Below, piece after piece: positions 55,416-63,592 of a DNA stretch of 64,000 nucleotides. Origin of the DNA: Cohaesibacter marisflavi. GTDB lineage: Bacteria > Pseudomonadota > Alphaproteobacteria > Rhizobiales > Cohaesibacteraceae. The translations under genes and the position numbers were made by a program. The notes beneath the pieces are model-generated. The model saw only the letters and a program-made list of their open reading frames with translations, was not told where the DNA came from and did no database searches. The stretch spans positions 182,000 through 245,999 of the forward strand of contig NZ_FOVR01000006.1 of the NCBI RefSeq assembly GCF_900115225.1. Reading direction: 5' to 3'. Positions within the stretch are counted from its first letter, which is position 1; each line of letters opens with the position of its first letter.

Positions 55416-56666
55416 CTAACGCAAGGATCTTGCCATGGAAAGCAATTGCCCTTTGCTTAGCGCAAATCCGCTGGAGACCCAAGCCTTTTCCAGTTGCCCC
55501 AGATGGTTGCCGATCTTGGGCCCCGGCTTCATGCCTTTATCGATGAGATCACGTCCGTTGAGCGGAAAAACAGGCACTGTCCAAAGAGCAATATCGCGCA
55601 GCAGCATTGAGAGCTCGGTCAAGTCAGGGGCAATCTGCCGTCTGACCAGCGCCAGCAGCACCAGATCCCGTGCGGTCTCCTTGCCATGCGCGTAGGCCAG
55701 CTGTTCAAGCACCTGCTCATTAATGGTCTTGATGCTGCGCACAGTTTTCGCCATACGCATCATCGCGTCGCGATTGCGGTTGGGCAGTCGCAGGGTCTTG
55801 GCCAGCCGCTCGGCATCTTCGCGCACATCAATGCAGAGCGCGGTCATAAGAAGATTGAGATCCGGCTTGAGATAAAGCTGCGCGGCCAGTTGCTTCAATC
55901 GAGCAAACCGCGCCAGATGGGGCACACAGGCCAACAGCCCCGTGAGCATGCCACCCTGATGCATGGCATCCAGAGCCTTGAGCGCAAAAGGCCCCTCCAG
56001 AAGCTTGACCATCTCCGCCCCGATCCGCTCAGCAGAGAGCGTTGGCAGCGAGGCTTGCGCGGCAATACAGGCTTGATAGTCGCCCTCTTCCAAACGCTCG
56101 CCATACTGGGAGAAGAAACGGAAAAACCGCAAGATGCGCAAATAGTCTTCGGCTATCCTTCTGTCTGCATCGCCAATGAAGCGCACATGCCGCGCACGCG
56201 CGTCCTTGATGCCCTGACCGACAGGATCATATAGTCGCCCCTCAGCATCCATATAGACGGCATTCATGGTGAAGTCGCGCCGGTGAGCATCCTCGCCCCA
56301 GTCACGCCCGAAAGCCACCTCTGCGTGGCGTCCATCGGTTTCAACATCGGTGCGTAGGGTGGTCAACTCAAAGGGGCGTCCGTCGATGACCAGCGTCACC
56401 GTTCCATGGTCAATGCCGGTCGGGATGGCCTTGATGCCCGCCTCTTGGGCCCATGCCATGATGGTGTGCGGCTCGGCCGTGGTAGCGCAATCGATGTCGG
56501 ACACCTTGGCTCCAAGCAATGAATTGCGCACAGCGCCACCCACAACACGCACTTCTTCCCCGTCGCGATTGACCAGAGAAAAAACTGTCTGCAACGAAGG
56601 ATCATTGCGCCACCCGAAAGCGGGATCATCCGCAACACCGCAGCTATGGTCTTGCGCGCTCATCAC
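55416..56666 (-). CDS. cca: CCA tRNA nucleotidyltransferase
   Basis: Adds or repairs the 3' CCA of tRNA; class II nucleotidyltransferase of 416 aa. The catalytic head has VVGGAVRNSLLG and SDIDCATTA (metal Asp pair), then PIPTGIDHGTVTLV-like GIDHGTVTLVIDGR, DFTMNAVYMDAEGRLYDP and DRRIAEDYLRILRFFRF. The gene overlaps the upstream small membrane-protein gene by 4 bp. Confidence 0.95.
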   Translation of the reverse strand: MMSAQDHSCGVADDPAFGWRNDPSLQTVFSLVNRDGEEVRVVGGAVRNSLLGAKVSDIDCATTAEPHTIMAWAQEAGIKAIPTGIDHGTVTLVIDGRPFELTTLRTDVETDGRHAEVAFGRDWGEDAHRRDFTMNAVYMDAEGRLYDPVGQGIKDARARHVRFIGDADRRIAEDYLRILRFFRFFSQYGERLEEGDYQACIAAQASLPTLSAERIGAEMVKLLEGPFALKALDAMHQGGMLTGLLACVPHLARFARLKQLAAQLYLKPDLNLLMTALCIDVREDAERLAKTLRLPNRNRDAMMRMAKTVRSIKTINEQVLEQLAYAHGKETARDLVLLALVRRQIAPDLTELSMLLRDIALWTVPVFPLNGRDLIDKGMKPGPKIGNHLGQLEKAWVSSGFALSKGQLLSMARSLR

Positions 56667-56926
56667 TCACTCATGATCTGCCCGGGCACAACCTTGTCCC
56701 CGTCAAAATGGGCTGGAACATAGGTGCCGCTTAGCGGGTTGTTATTGACCACCGACATGGTGATAAAGCCAGCCAGACAGAAGAGAATGCCTGCCAGCAC
56801 GAGCCAGTATCGGGGTGCGTCAATCCATGCCCGCTTATTGATCTTTCTTGTCAGAAAAAGGTAAGCCGCATAAAGAATGAATGGCAGCAGGAACAGAATA
56901 ACTTGCGTTATGATGACGCGGATCAT
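56663..56926 (-). CDS. DUF6111 family small membrane protein
   Basis: An 87-aa protein with two membrane segments (VIITQVILFLLPFILYAAYL and YWLVLAGILFCLAGFITMSV) and a C-terminal YVPAHFDGDKVVPGQ segment outside the membrane. I recognise it as DUF6111, found between NUDIX and cca genes in Hyphomicrobiales. It overlaps both neighbours by 4 bp, so it is translated in a chain with them. Function unknown. Confidence 0.78.
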   Translation of the reverse strand: MIRVIITQVILFLLPFILYAAYLFLTRKINKRAWIDAPRYWLVLAGILFCLAGFITMSVVNNNPLSGTYVPAHFDGDKVVPGQIMSE

Positions 56927-57552
56927 GAATGATAGACCGTCTCGTAAAGGTTTCTAAGGATACCAGCGGTAACCCCCCAGATATAGTGATCCTTGTAAGG
57001 CATTGCAAAGTAATGACGCGTTTTTCCCCGCCACTCCCCACTCTTGCGCTGATGGTTGGCAGGGTCCATCAGAAAGCGCAGGGGCACCTCGAAAATTTCG
57101 TCGACTTCACAAGGGTTTGGCACCAAATCGAAGCCCGATTGAACGGTCGAGAGAACAGGAAAAATCCGGTATCCGGTGGAGGAAATATAGGGGCGAAGCA
57201 GTCCGAAAGTATCAACATAGCGTGAGGCAAGGCCGATCTCTTCATCCGCTTCTCGCAAGGCAGCCCCTTGCGGAGAATCATCTCCGTCATCCACCTTGCC
57301 CCCGGGAAAGGCAATCTGCCCGGCGTGAGAAGGCAAATGGCTGGTGCGCTGGGTCAAAATGACCGTCGCCTCCTGCCCCCTATCAACAATCGGAATGAGG
57401 ACCGCCGCATCTCTGAGTGCCACGACCTCGCCTTCATGCCACGCCAGATCCTTGATGGGCGTCTGCTCGACCGGCGAGCGATGGCTCTCGGCATCACGCG
57501 CGAGCGCCTCAACAACCCGCTGACGAAACTCAAGAGCTGAAAAATCCGTCAT
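56923..57552 (-). CDS. CoA pyrophosphatase, NUDIX family
   Basis: A 209-aa NUDIX hydrolase of the CoA pyrophosphatase (NudL/YeaB) group: LTQRTSHLPSHAGQIAFPGG precedes the Nudix box GKVDDGDDSPQGAALREADE, in which the first Glu is an Asp as is common in this group. It cleaves CoA or oxidised CoA to 4'-phosphopantetheine and ADP. AGGGA before the ATG. Second gene of the DUF1285-NUDIX-DUF6111-cca-HAD operon. Confidence 0.9.
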   Translation of the reverse strand: MTDFSALEFRQRVVEALARDAESHRSPVEQTPIKDLAWHEGEVVALRDAAVLIPIVDRGQEATVILTQRTSHLPSHAGQIAFPGGKVDDGDDSPQGAALREADEEIGLASRYVDTFGLLRPYISSTGYRIFPVLSTVQSGFDLVPNPCEVDEIFEVPLRFLMDPANHQRKSGEWRGKTRHYFAMPYKDHYIWGVTAGILRNLYETVYHS

Positions 57553-57561
57553 TCCATTCCC

Positions 57562-58227
57562 TCAAGCCATTCCTTCAAGCATGGCCAATTCTTCCATTGA
57601 ACAAATGGGAAAGGCATCACCGCTGCGGATACCGAAATGCCCACATGTGTCTCCCGTTCCTTCCTCGGCAAGAGCCACAAGATCGAACATCAAGGCCCGT
57701 GTTACCAGAGCCTCAAGCCCACCGCGCACGCGCAAATAGGCCTTGAGACCGTGGGTCCCATCCTCAAGCGCAAAGCGCAGTGGATGGTCGGCATCAAGCG
57801 GAACAAGATCGTCAACATTTGTGCGAAAAACAAGACGTCCACTGTGATCCGGCATATCTGCCTCTGCAGCCATCTCGACAGCCAGAAAGGGAGCATCGTC
57901 GACAGTGATGCGCAGCTTTTCAACCGGCGTAACAAGATAGGTCTGCCCGTCTTCTTCCCTTCGCAGCACAGACGCAAAGAGCCGCACCAGAGCGTCGCGC
58001 AGAATGGGCGTGCCCTGATAGAACCATGTCCCGTCGCTGGCAATACGCATATCGATATCACCGCAAAATTCAGGATGCCATGTCTCGACAGGCGGCAGGG
58101 CACGGTTGTCTCCTGCCCGCTCCATCAGAGCAGACAGGCTGGCAGGCATTGTTGGCAACAGGGCCTCATCCTCGCCGTGGGACGTAGCGCCCCTCTGCGT
58201 TCTTTGCTGATGCTGCTTGTCGTTCAT
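57562..58227 (-). CDS. DUF1285 domain protein
   Basis: A 221-aa cytoplasmic protein. After about 45 variable residues comes the DUF1285 core: PPVETWHPEFCGDIDMRIAS, DGTWFYQGTPILRDALVRLF, YLVTPVEKLRITVDDAPFLA, and a C-terminal region rich in acidic residues. DUF1285 structures show a PH-like double-barrel; no enzyme activity is known. First gene of the cca operon, 9 bp before the NUDIX gene. Confidence 0.85.
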   Translation of the reverse strand: MNDKQHQQRTQRGATSHGEDEALLPTMPASLSALMERAGDNRALPPVETWHPEFCGDIDMRIASDGTWFYQGTPILRDALVRLFASVLRREEDGQTYLVTPVEKLRITVDDAPFLAVEMAAEADMPDHSGRLVFRTNVDDLVPLDADHPLRFALEDGTHGLKAYLRVRGGLEALVTRALMFDLVALAEEGTGDTCGHFGIRSGDAFPICSMEELAMLEGMA

Positions 58228-58362
58228 TGCGTTCCAAAATCCAGATCTTCCCTGGTCACGCGACTAAACAATGATCCGCGACGCAGGGAAACCGCAATGA
58301 ATATAGGACGCTAGTCAGCGAGCGCAATGAAATTCTAACATTGGGTGATCCAGACGGCTCGA

Positions 58363-58863
58363 TCAAACACCCGGCTTGACCATCCCCTTGCATTGCCCTA
58401 CAGCCTCGACATCAAGAGGCAACAGCAGAAGACGCAGAGGATCGACCGGTCCGGGCATCTCAATAGCGCCCATGGGCACGCGCTCAAAGCCGAACCGCGC
58501 ATAATAGTCATAATCGCCAACCAGCAGGATGGCGCAATAGTCCAGATACTTGGCGTCATGAATGGCCCGTCCCATCAGAAGCTTGCCGGCTCCCTTATTC
58601 TTGAAATCAGGATTGACGGCCAAAGGCCCCAGCAGCAAGGCACGACATCCCCCGATCCGGATGGGAGACAACCGCACAGAGCCAGCCAGATGGCCATGAG
58701 AGGTAGCCACAAAGCTTAAGGAGGCCTCAGGTTCAACCGCTTCGCGCACACGGAATGCGGTCCTAGCAAAACGACCGGGACCGAACGCATCACGATGCAG
58801 CTGTTCAATCGCACTCACATGAAGCGGGAGCTCACGCTCAAGGGTAAAGTCTAACTCACACAT
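58363..58863 (-). CDS. GNAT family N-acetyltransferase
   Basis: A 166-aa acetyl-CoA-dependent acetyltransferase (from MCELDFTLERELP). The acetyl-CoA motif A is LLLGPLAVNPDFKNKGAGKL; then GDYDYYARFGFERVP is typical of the YhbS-like GNAT group. The frame is open to 58929, and none of the four in-frame ATGs has a convincing ribosome-binding site, so the start is uncertain by up to 22 residues. Confidence 0.85.
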   Translation of the reverse strand: MCELDFTLERELPLHVSAIEQLHRDAFGPGRFARTAFRVREAVEPEASLSFVATSHGHLAGSVRLSPIRIGGCRALLLGPLAVNPDFKNKGAGKLLMGRAIHDAKYLDYCAILLVGDYDYYARFGFERVPMGAIEMPGPVDPLRLLLLPLDVEAVGQCKGMVKPGV

Positions 58864-58929
58864 TGGGGGATTTCCGTTTTGTGACCGCATGGGCGGCATT
58901 GCCTTGTTTGATGCTCGGATTGGGCGCAT

Positions 58930-59691
58930 TTGCGAAGCAGAGCAGCTTTCCTTTATGAAACGCCATGCTCAAATACGCTTGCGCCAACTATTGTTATGGT
59001 TTCCGTCGTCGTAGCATCATTGAAGGTCTCTCCTATTCGTTAGCTCCCAGCTACCACAGTCTTCCGATGCTGTCTATACGTCACATAATATTTCAAACAA
59101 CAAAATAACAAAATTAAATTCCAAATATTCTATATAAAAAGCACAATTCACCGAACAACTAACCCCTTCTGCCTCATCGTGGCCGGTTGAGCGCTGGCGA
59201 GCCGCTATTACCTATCCCCGACGCTCAAAGGCTCCCCCAATGCCGAGTGACATCATTCCCTAACGACTGGAATCACCACAACAGCGCCCCGCAGGTCCGA
59301 TCCATCCCCAAATGACGCGTTTGACAGGCCTTTCAATTTTGTGCGGACCGCCCTCGCTCGCTAGGCGTTTTTGCATAAGTACAAATAGCAAAGCCCGAGC
59401 AACAGACGCGCAATCTTACACCGCCTGAACCAGCCTGAATGAAAGATGATTTCAATCGCTCTCAAGAGAGCAACAAGGCCCAGCAAAAGCGTCCGCTTTG
59501 CGCGCCAAAATTCTAGGCAGCCAATCCTCCAAAATTGCACATTTTATAATCATGCTAAAATTTCAGACAAATTCAGCCCTTAATTGCGAAACCCGCCAAC
59601 GAAGACTTATCAACCAGAAAGTGAAAGTCAATTCTGCTTATATTATTTATTAACAATTTGATATTATTATATATTTCCAACGAACCAGAAA
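58930..59691. other. About 0.76 kb without a recognisable gene
   Basis: No frame with convincing start, ribosome-binding site and composition was found on either strand, and I recognise no stable RNA. The last 120 bp become very A+T-rich and lead into the microgene promoter region. It could hold a small RNA. Confidence 0.4.
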
Positions 59692-59710
59692 TTGCATGGC
59701 AGACATGCAA
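59692..59710. promoter_or_regulatory. Palindrome TTGCATG-N5-CATGCAA upstream of the microgene
   Basis: A perfect 7-bp inverted repeat with a 5-nt spacer, about 110 bp before the microgene start and next to A+T-rich promoter-like DNA. The form is that of a dimeric repressor or activator site; no regulator is assigned. Confidence 0.6.
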
Positions 59711-59720
59711 GATTTCGACT

Positions 59721-59785
59721 ATATTCCTATTGGTTTATCAGGAATATGAGCGCAAATTTCAAATATGTGCTGCTTTTTTCAGCAG
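59721..59785 (+). repeat. Two further inverted repeats in the microgene leader
   Basis: ATATTCCT / AGGAATAT (59721-59747, 11-nt loop) and CTGCT / AGCAG with a T-rich loop (59770-59785). They lie between the palindrome and the ribosome-binding site and may form leader RNA structure. Confidence 0.5.
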
Positions 59786-59821
59786 TTTATGTCTAAAAAT
59801 TCATCAAACCGGAGCAAGGCC

Positions 59822-59932
59822 ATGATGAAGTTCCTGAAGAAAAGCAAAAAAACTGCTCGCTATCACTGGCAACCAGCAGTCAATATGTCCGACCGCAAAG
59901 TCGTGAACACCCTCATCAATCCGATGGGCTAA
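59822..59932 (+). CDS. 36-aa microprotein of unknown function
   Basis: A 37-codon frame opened by two tandem ATGs behind GGAGCAAGG. The peptide begins MMKFLKKSKKTARYHWQPAV and ends NTLINPMG. The first half is strongly basic with aromatic residues, the second half neutral; no membrane segment or signal peptide. A strong terminator lies 55 bp after the stop and a palindrome 110 bp before the start, so it is a complete small transcription unit. No modification or export genes adjoin it. I do not recognise the family; a leader peptide, membrane- or nucleic-acid-binding microprotein, or peptide precursor are possible. Confidence 0.6.
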   Translation: MMKFLKKSKKTARYHWQPAVNMSDRKVVNTLINPMG

Positions 59933-59986
59933 CACGCGCTTTTCGGCTGTCTCCAATCAGCTGAAATGAACAAAATGCGGCCACAC

Positions 59987-60024
59987 AAAAAGGCAAGAGC
60001 CAGCGCAAGGCTCTTGCCTTTTTT
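59987..60024 (+). terminator. Strong terminator after the microgene
   Basis: AAAAAGGCAAGAGCC and GGCTCTTGCCTTTTT form a perfect 15-bp stem with a 7-nt loop, followed by more T residues. A weaker stem with one wobble pair (TTTCGGCTG / CAGCTGAAA) lies 30 bp before it. Confidence 0.92.
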
Positions 60025-60122
60025 ATTGCCGGCCTAGGTCCCATCTCTCCAATGCCATGACAGATCTCGAGTAATTGGGGTGAAGCTCAAAAAGCATCTG
60101 GACGTACAGCATAAAAAGAACT

Positions 60123-61043
60123 ATGCGCTATCTTATGTTTAGATTGGCGCATATCTCAGACCCCCACCTTGGCCCCCTGCCCGAAGCAACAGCCTGGCAG
60201 CTCGCCAACAAGCGTATTTTCGGCTATGTCAATTGGCGCCGAAACCGCAAGGGTGTGCTGACCACAGACACTCTGGACAATCTCATCACGGACATGCAGG
60301 AGCAGCACCCGGACCATCTGGCGGTAACGGGAGATCTTGTCAATCTGGCCCTGCCTGCGGAGATCGCCAACGCAAAGCGCTGGCTGACCACATTGGGCTC
60401 GCCCGAAGACGTATCGGTCATTCCCGGCAACCATGATGCCTATGTACCCAACGCCCGCATGAAGGCCGAAGAAGCCTGGCGTCCCTTTATGAGCGGAGAC
60501 ATTGCCCATTCTGGCCCGCTGACCTTCCCCTATCTCAGAGTACGCGAAAAGGTCGCTATCATCGGCGTCAATTCAGCCCGGGCAACCTTGCCTCTATTGG
60601 CAACCGGCTATTTCCGTAAATCTCAGGCCAAGAAGCTCGCCAAGCTGCTCGATGAGTGCAAGGAAAAGGGCCTATTTCGTGTTGTCATGATTCACCATCC
60701 GCCGTTGAAACGCTCCACGCATTGGCACAAGCGGCTGATCGGCGGCTCACGCTTCCGCAAAACACTGGCCAAGCATGGTGCAGAGCTGGTTTTGCACGGC
60801 CACACTCACCTATTGACCAAAGACAGCACCGAAGGTCCAAATGGGCGCATTCCGGTCATCTGCGTTCCCAGCGCCTCGCAAGGGTTTGGCAACAGCCATA
60901 AGCCGGCAGCACGTTTCAATCTATTTGATATCGATGGAGAGGCTGGAAATTGGAGCTGCAGGCTCATCGAGCGCGGCTATTCCTCTGAAGACAAGCTGAT
61001 CAGCGAGTTGGGCAATCAGATGCTCTCCATTCCCAACGGATAA
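60123..61043 (+). CDS. Metallophosphoesterase (calcineurin-like, CpdA type)
   Basis: A 306-aa two-metal phosphoesterase with all five family motifs: HISDPHLG, VTGDLVN, IPGNHDAY, VMIHHPPLK and LHGHTHLL. The CpdA branch hydrolyses cAMP, others cyclic di-nucleotides or lipids; the substrate is not certain. Start at ATG 60123 or at ATG 60135 (MFRLAHISD), neither with a strong ribosome-binding site. A terminator separates it from the microgene. Confidence 0.88.
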   Translation: MRYLMFRLAHISDPHLGPLPEATAWQLANKRIFGYVNWRRNRKGVLTTDTLDNLITDMQEQHPDHLAVTGDLVNLALPAEIANAKRWLTTLGSPEDVSVIPGNHDAYVPNARMKAEEAWRPFMSGDIAHSGPLTFPYLRVREKVAIIGVNSARATLPLLATGYFRKSQAKKLAKLLDECKEKGLFRVVMIHHPPLKRSTHWHKRLIGGSRFRKTLAKHGAELVLHGHTHLLTKDSTEGPNGRIPVICVPSASQGFGNSHKPAARFNLFDIDGEAGNWSCRLIERGYSSEDKLISELGNQMLSIPNG

Positions 61044-61089
61044 AGACGCTGCAATACGGCACCTCAACAGCGCAAGGCACTCAGGTCAT

Positions 61090-61665
61090 CTAGAAATTGG
61101 TTGGCAGGAACCAGGCGTAAAGCACCAGACCAATTGCACCAGCAAGAATGCCGCACAGGAACCACCAGATGGCGTTGGAACCGCCCGACTGGCTACGCTT
61201 GGCCAAAGCCGCGGTTTTGGGATTGATCGCCTTATCGGACATCTTGTTGAGCAGATAATCGGACTCGATTGCCTTCTCACGCTCGATGATGCGTTCAGCC
61301 AAATAATGGGTCACGGAATCGGCCACATCATCCACGTCCTGACTTTGAGCCAGCACAACCCGACCAAGCCGGGTATCCTTAAGAAAGCGATAAGTCCGCT
61401 TGTCGCGGGCCATTTCGACGAAGCTCGTGATATCGATCCAGAAGCGCGGTTTACGACCCGGAACGATCTGGAAGGTCAGCATTTCCATATCTTCGGGCAG
61501 CTCTTTGGCGACATCCTCGAGTGCCTCATGGAGAATCTCCAAACGGGCACGCTCGGTGTCACCAAGCTCGACAACCACGCTGCTCTGTTCCACATCAGCG
61601 ATCCGGACATCACGAATGGCACGGTCGAGACTTCTTTTATTTTCAGTATGTTGCTGCTCTTCCAT
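61090..61665 (-). CDS. Conserved membrane-anchored protein of unknown function
   Basis: A 191-aa protein with an N-terminal acidic, mainly helical and strand-forming domain (ARLEILHEALEDVAKELPED, FQIVPGRKPRFWIDITSFVE), a helix with VTHYLAERIIEREKAIESDY, and one C-terminal membrane segment (IWWFLCGILAGAIGLVLYAW). The bulk should face the cytoplasm. I have seen similar proteins only in Hyphomicrobiales, without function. Convergent with the metallophosphoesterase gene. Confidence 0.72.
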   Translation of the reverse strand: MEEQQHTENKRSLDRAIRDVRIADVEQSSVVVELGDTERARLEILHEALEDVAKELPEDMEMLTFQIVPGRKPRFWIDITSFVEMARDKRTYRFLKDTRLGRVVLAQSQDVDDVADSVTHYLAERIIEREKAIESDYLLNKMSDKAINPKTAALAKRSQSGGSNAIWWFLCGILAGAIGLVLYAWFLPTNF

Positions 61666-61931
61666 GTCCGAATCCCGTCCGTCTGCTCAAAACCATTTTC
61701 GCCAGAGGCAAACCTGATTCCTCGTCCCCATCCATTGCAATAAGTTGAGCGAATCAAAAGCGCATCTGACTGATGTCCCCTCTCTAAAGACCTCAAACGA
61801 CGGCTTCTGTCATCTCTCGAATACAGACTATCAATATATGCTCTCGCTTAACGTTAAGCAATTGTTAAGAGATGAGGACAGCAAAACATGGTTAAAGCAA
61901 TCAATATTAACCAACAGCAGCCGACGCTCTC

Positions 61932-62708
61932 TTAACGAGCAGAGCGAATGGATTGCCGGATGAGAGCCAACACCTCGCGGCTGGCCTCCAGATGCACCAT
62001 ATGGCCGGCTTTCTCGAAAATATGCACGGCTATCATGGCAGGCAGGCCAACGCATTGCCCGACAGGTATGACGCGATCCTGACGCCCCCAGATAACCTTG
62101 ATCGGAAGTGACAAGCCCCCCAACTCATCCAGAGGCAGCGTCTTCTGCCTCTTGCCATCGAGAATGGCCTCAGCGGTCCGCTTCAGACTTTCGCACACAT
62201 GCGGATCCTGACGCAGCTGCGCCGCATAGCCAGCCATGGCACGGGGCAACCGGAACTCGGAGCCGAAAAACTGCTCCAGCACCATCTGCAAGCCTTCTTC
62301 ATCTGTCTGCGCTGCATAGCGGCGCAACAGGGCTTGATTGATTTCAGGTCCGAAGCCCCCCGGAGCCAGAAGGCTGAGAGACGCGACAAGCTCAGGCCGC
62401 CTCAGGGCGATGACGGCAGCTGCAGCCCCGCCCATGGAATGCCCCGCCAGATGCACCTTGCCAATACCCATTGCTTCCAGATCATCCAGAACCGCTTTTG
62501 CGGCGACCACAGCATTGCATGTCTTGGGATAGTCCAGCGAGCCGCCATGTCCCGGCAAATCGAACGCAAGAGAGCGCCAGGACCCTGCTAGCCCCACCTG
62601 AAAATTCAACCAGCTGCTCACATCACCACCAAAGCCATGCAAGAACACGACGGGCGCGCCCTCTCCTTCGCCCATATCCACGCAATTCAATCTGGTCTGC
62701 ACGTCCAT
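61932..62708 (-). CDS. Alpha/beta hydrolase
   Basis: A 258-aa alpha/beta-hydrolase with oxyanion motif FLHGFGGDVSSW, nucleophile elbow AGHSMGG (Ser), acid Asp in WGRQDRVIP and the catalytic His in KAGHMVHLE. Sequence style resembles hydrolases linked to acetoin dehydrogenase E2, but no dehydrogenase genes adjoin it. The ATG at 62708 is preceded by AGGAG at short spacing; a GTG at 62723 would add five residues. Confidence 0.9.
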   Translation of the reverse strand: MDVQTRLNCVDMGEGEGAPVVFLHGFGGDVSSWLNFQVGLAGSWRSLAFDLPGHGGSLDYPKTCNAVVAAKAVLDDLEAMGIGKVHLAGHSMGGAAAAVIALRRPELVASLSLLAPGGFGPEINQALLRRYAAQTDEEGLQMVLEQFFGSEFRLPRAMAGYAAQLRQDPHVCESLKRTAEAILDGKRQKTLPLDELGGLSLPIKVIWGRQDRVIPVGQCVGLPAMIAVHIFEKAGHMVHLEASREVLALIRQSIRSAR

Positions 62709-63005
62709 TTCTCCTGCAATCACCGCATAATACTAAGCCTATATAAGAAACAAGAGGTCTTCCAAGCAAGGAAGTCTTTCACGGGAAGAAATAAAGCAAT
62801 CCCGCCTCGCAATCGTATGAAGCGGGCCAGCGTTCATCGCCAATTGACAAGATACGTATTCTTCCGCTTCCTCTTGCGCTATCGCCAAGGGCTTTATTCA
62901 CAACAGAAAATTTTCTGCCTACATGCTGCAAAGCCAGCTTGACAGCCCAACACACGATGCCTATAAGCCTCACACACCGCGCCCAAACGGGCAAGCAAAC
63001 GGTTC

Positions 63006-63082
63006 GGCGGAGTAGCTCAGTTGGTTAGAGCAGCGGAATCATAATCCGCGTGTCGGGGGTTCAAGTCCCTCCTCCGCTACCA
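63006..63082 (+). tRNA. tRNA with anticodon CAT (elongator Met, possibly Ile2)
   Basis: A 77-nt cloverleaf with encoded CCA: acceptor GGCGGAG pairing with CTCCGCT (a G-U at the first pair), D loop with AGCTCAGTTGGTTAGAGC, anticodon stem GCGGA / TCCGC with loop ATCATAA, variable loop GTGTC-type, and T arm GGGGGTTCAAGTCCCTC. The sequence fits elongator tRNA-Met of alphaproteobacteria; a lysidine-modified tRNA-Ile2 also has CAT and cannot be strictly excluded. Confidence 0.93.
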
Positions 63083-63592
63083 AAATTCCCCCTTCAATTC
63101 AGGAACTTACAACAATTCGCTTTCTTGAATTGGTTGTGGTTTTACACTTTTTCTGCAAAAGCCTTACATTTCTTTCTCTTTTTCGTTTCTCCAAGCGCTT
63201 TTCACAAACACAATGTGGCGCGCCTTTTCAGTCCGTACAAGTCGCTTTAGACATTAGCATTCTATAACTCTCCCTCAAATACAAAGAAGACATCCCATCC
63301 CCTTACTTGGAAAGCATAAGGGGCATCGATGACCCGCTTGCCTAAATGGGGAGATCAGCCCACCAACCCGATAGAAAACTGACAAAGACTTTCAGAGCCT
63401 TTTACAATAGAGATCAACCTATTGATTTATAATATCAATCATATTGACTAGTCATATCTCGCCAACAGATAGCTAAAAATTGACTTTTTTACCCTGTCTG
63501 AATTTGAAGCCAGTGGCTAACTAAATGCGTAGCGCTCGATCGAAGGATCATCTTTGGGAGAGGCAAAGGCGTTGCACATTTGGGAGGAGATC
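63083..63592. other. Gene-free region between the tRNA and rhaB
   Basis: About 510 bp. It contains CCCCTTA / TAAGGGG (63299-63323), ATTGAT / ATCAAT (63421-63439) and GACTAGTC (near 63446), all palindromic and close to rhaB, so likely part of its control region. No gene recognised, and no repeat of the tRNA 3' end that would mark an integrated element. Confidence 0.45.

Noticed and set aside
63006..63592. Integration site of a mobile element at the tRNA
   Set aside because: No integrase, no repeated tRNA 3' end, and the next gene is an ordinary sugar kinase.
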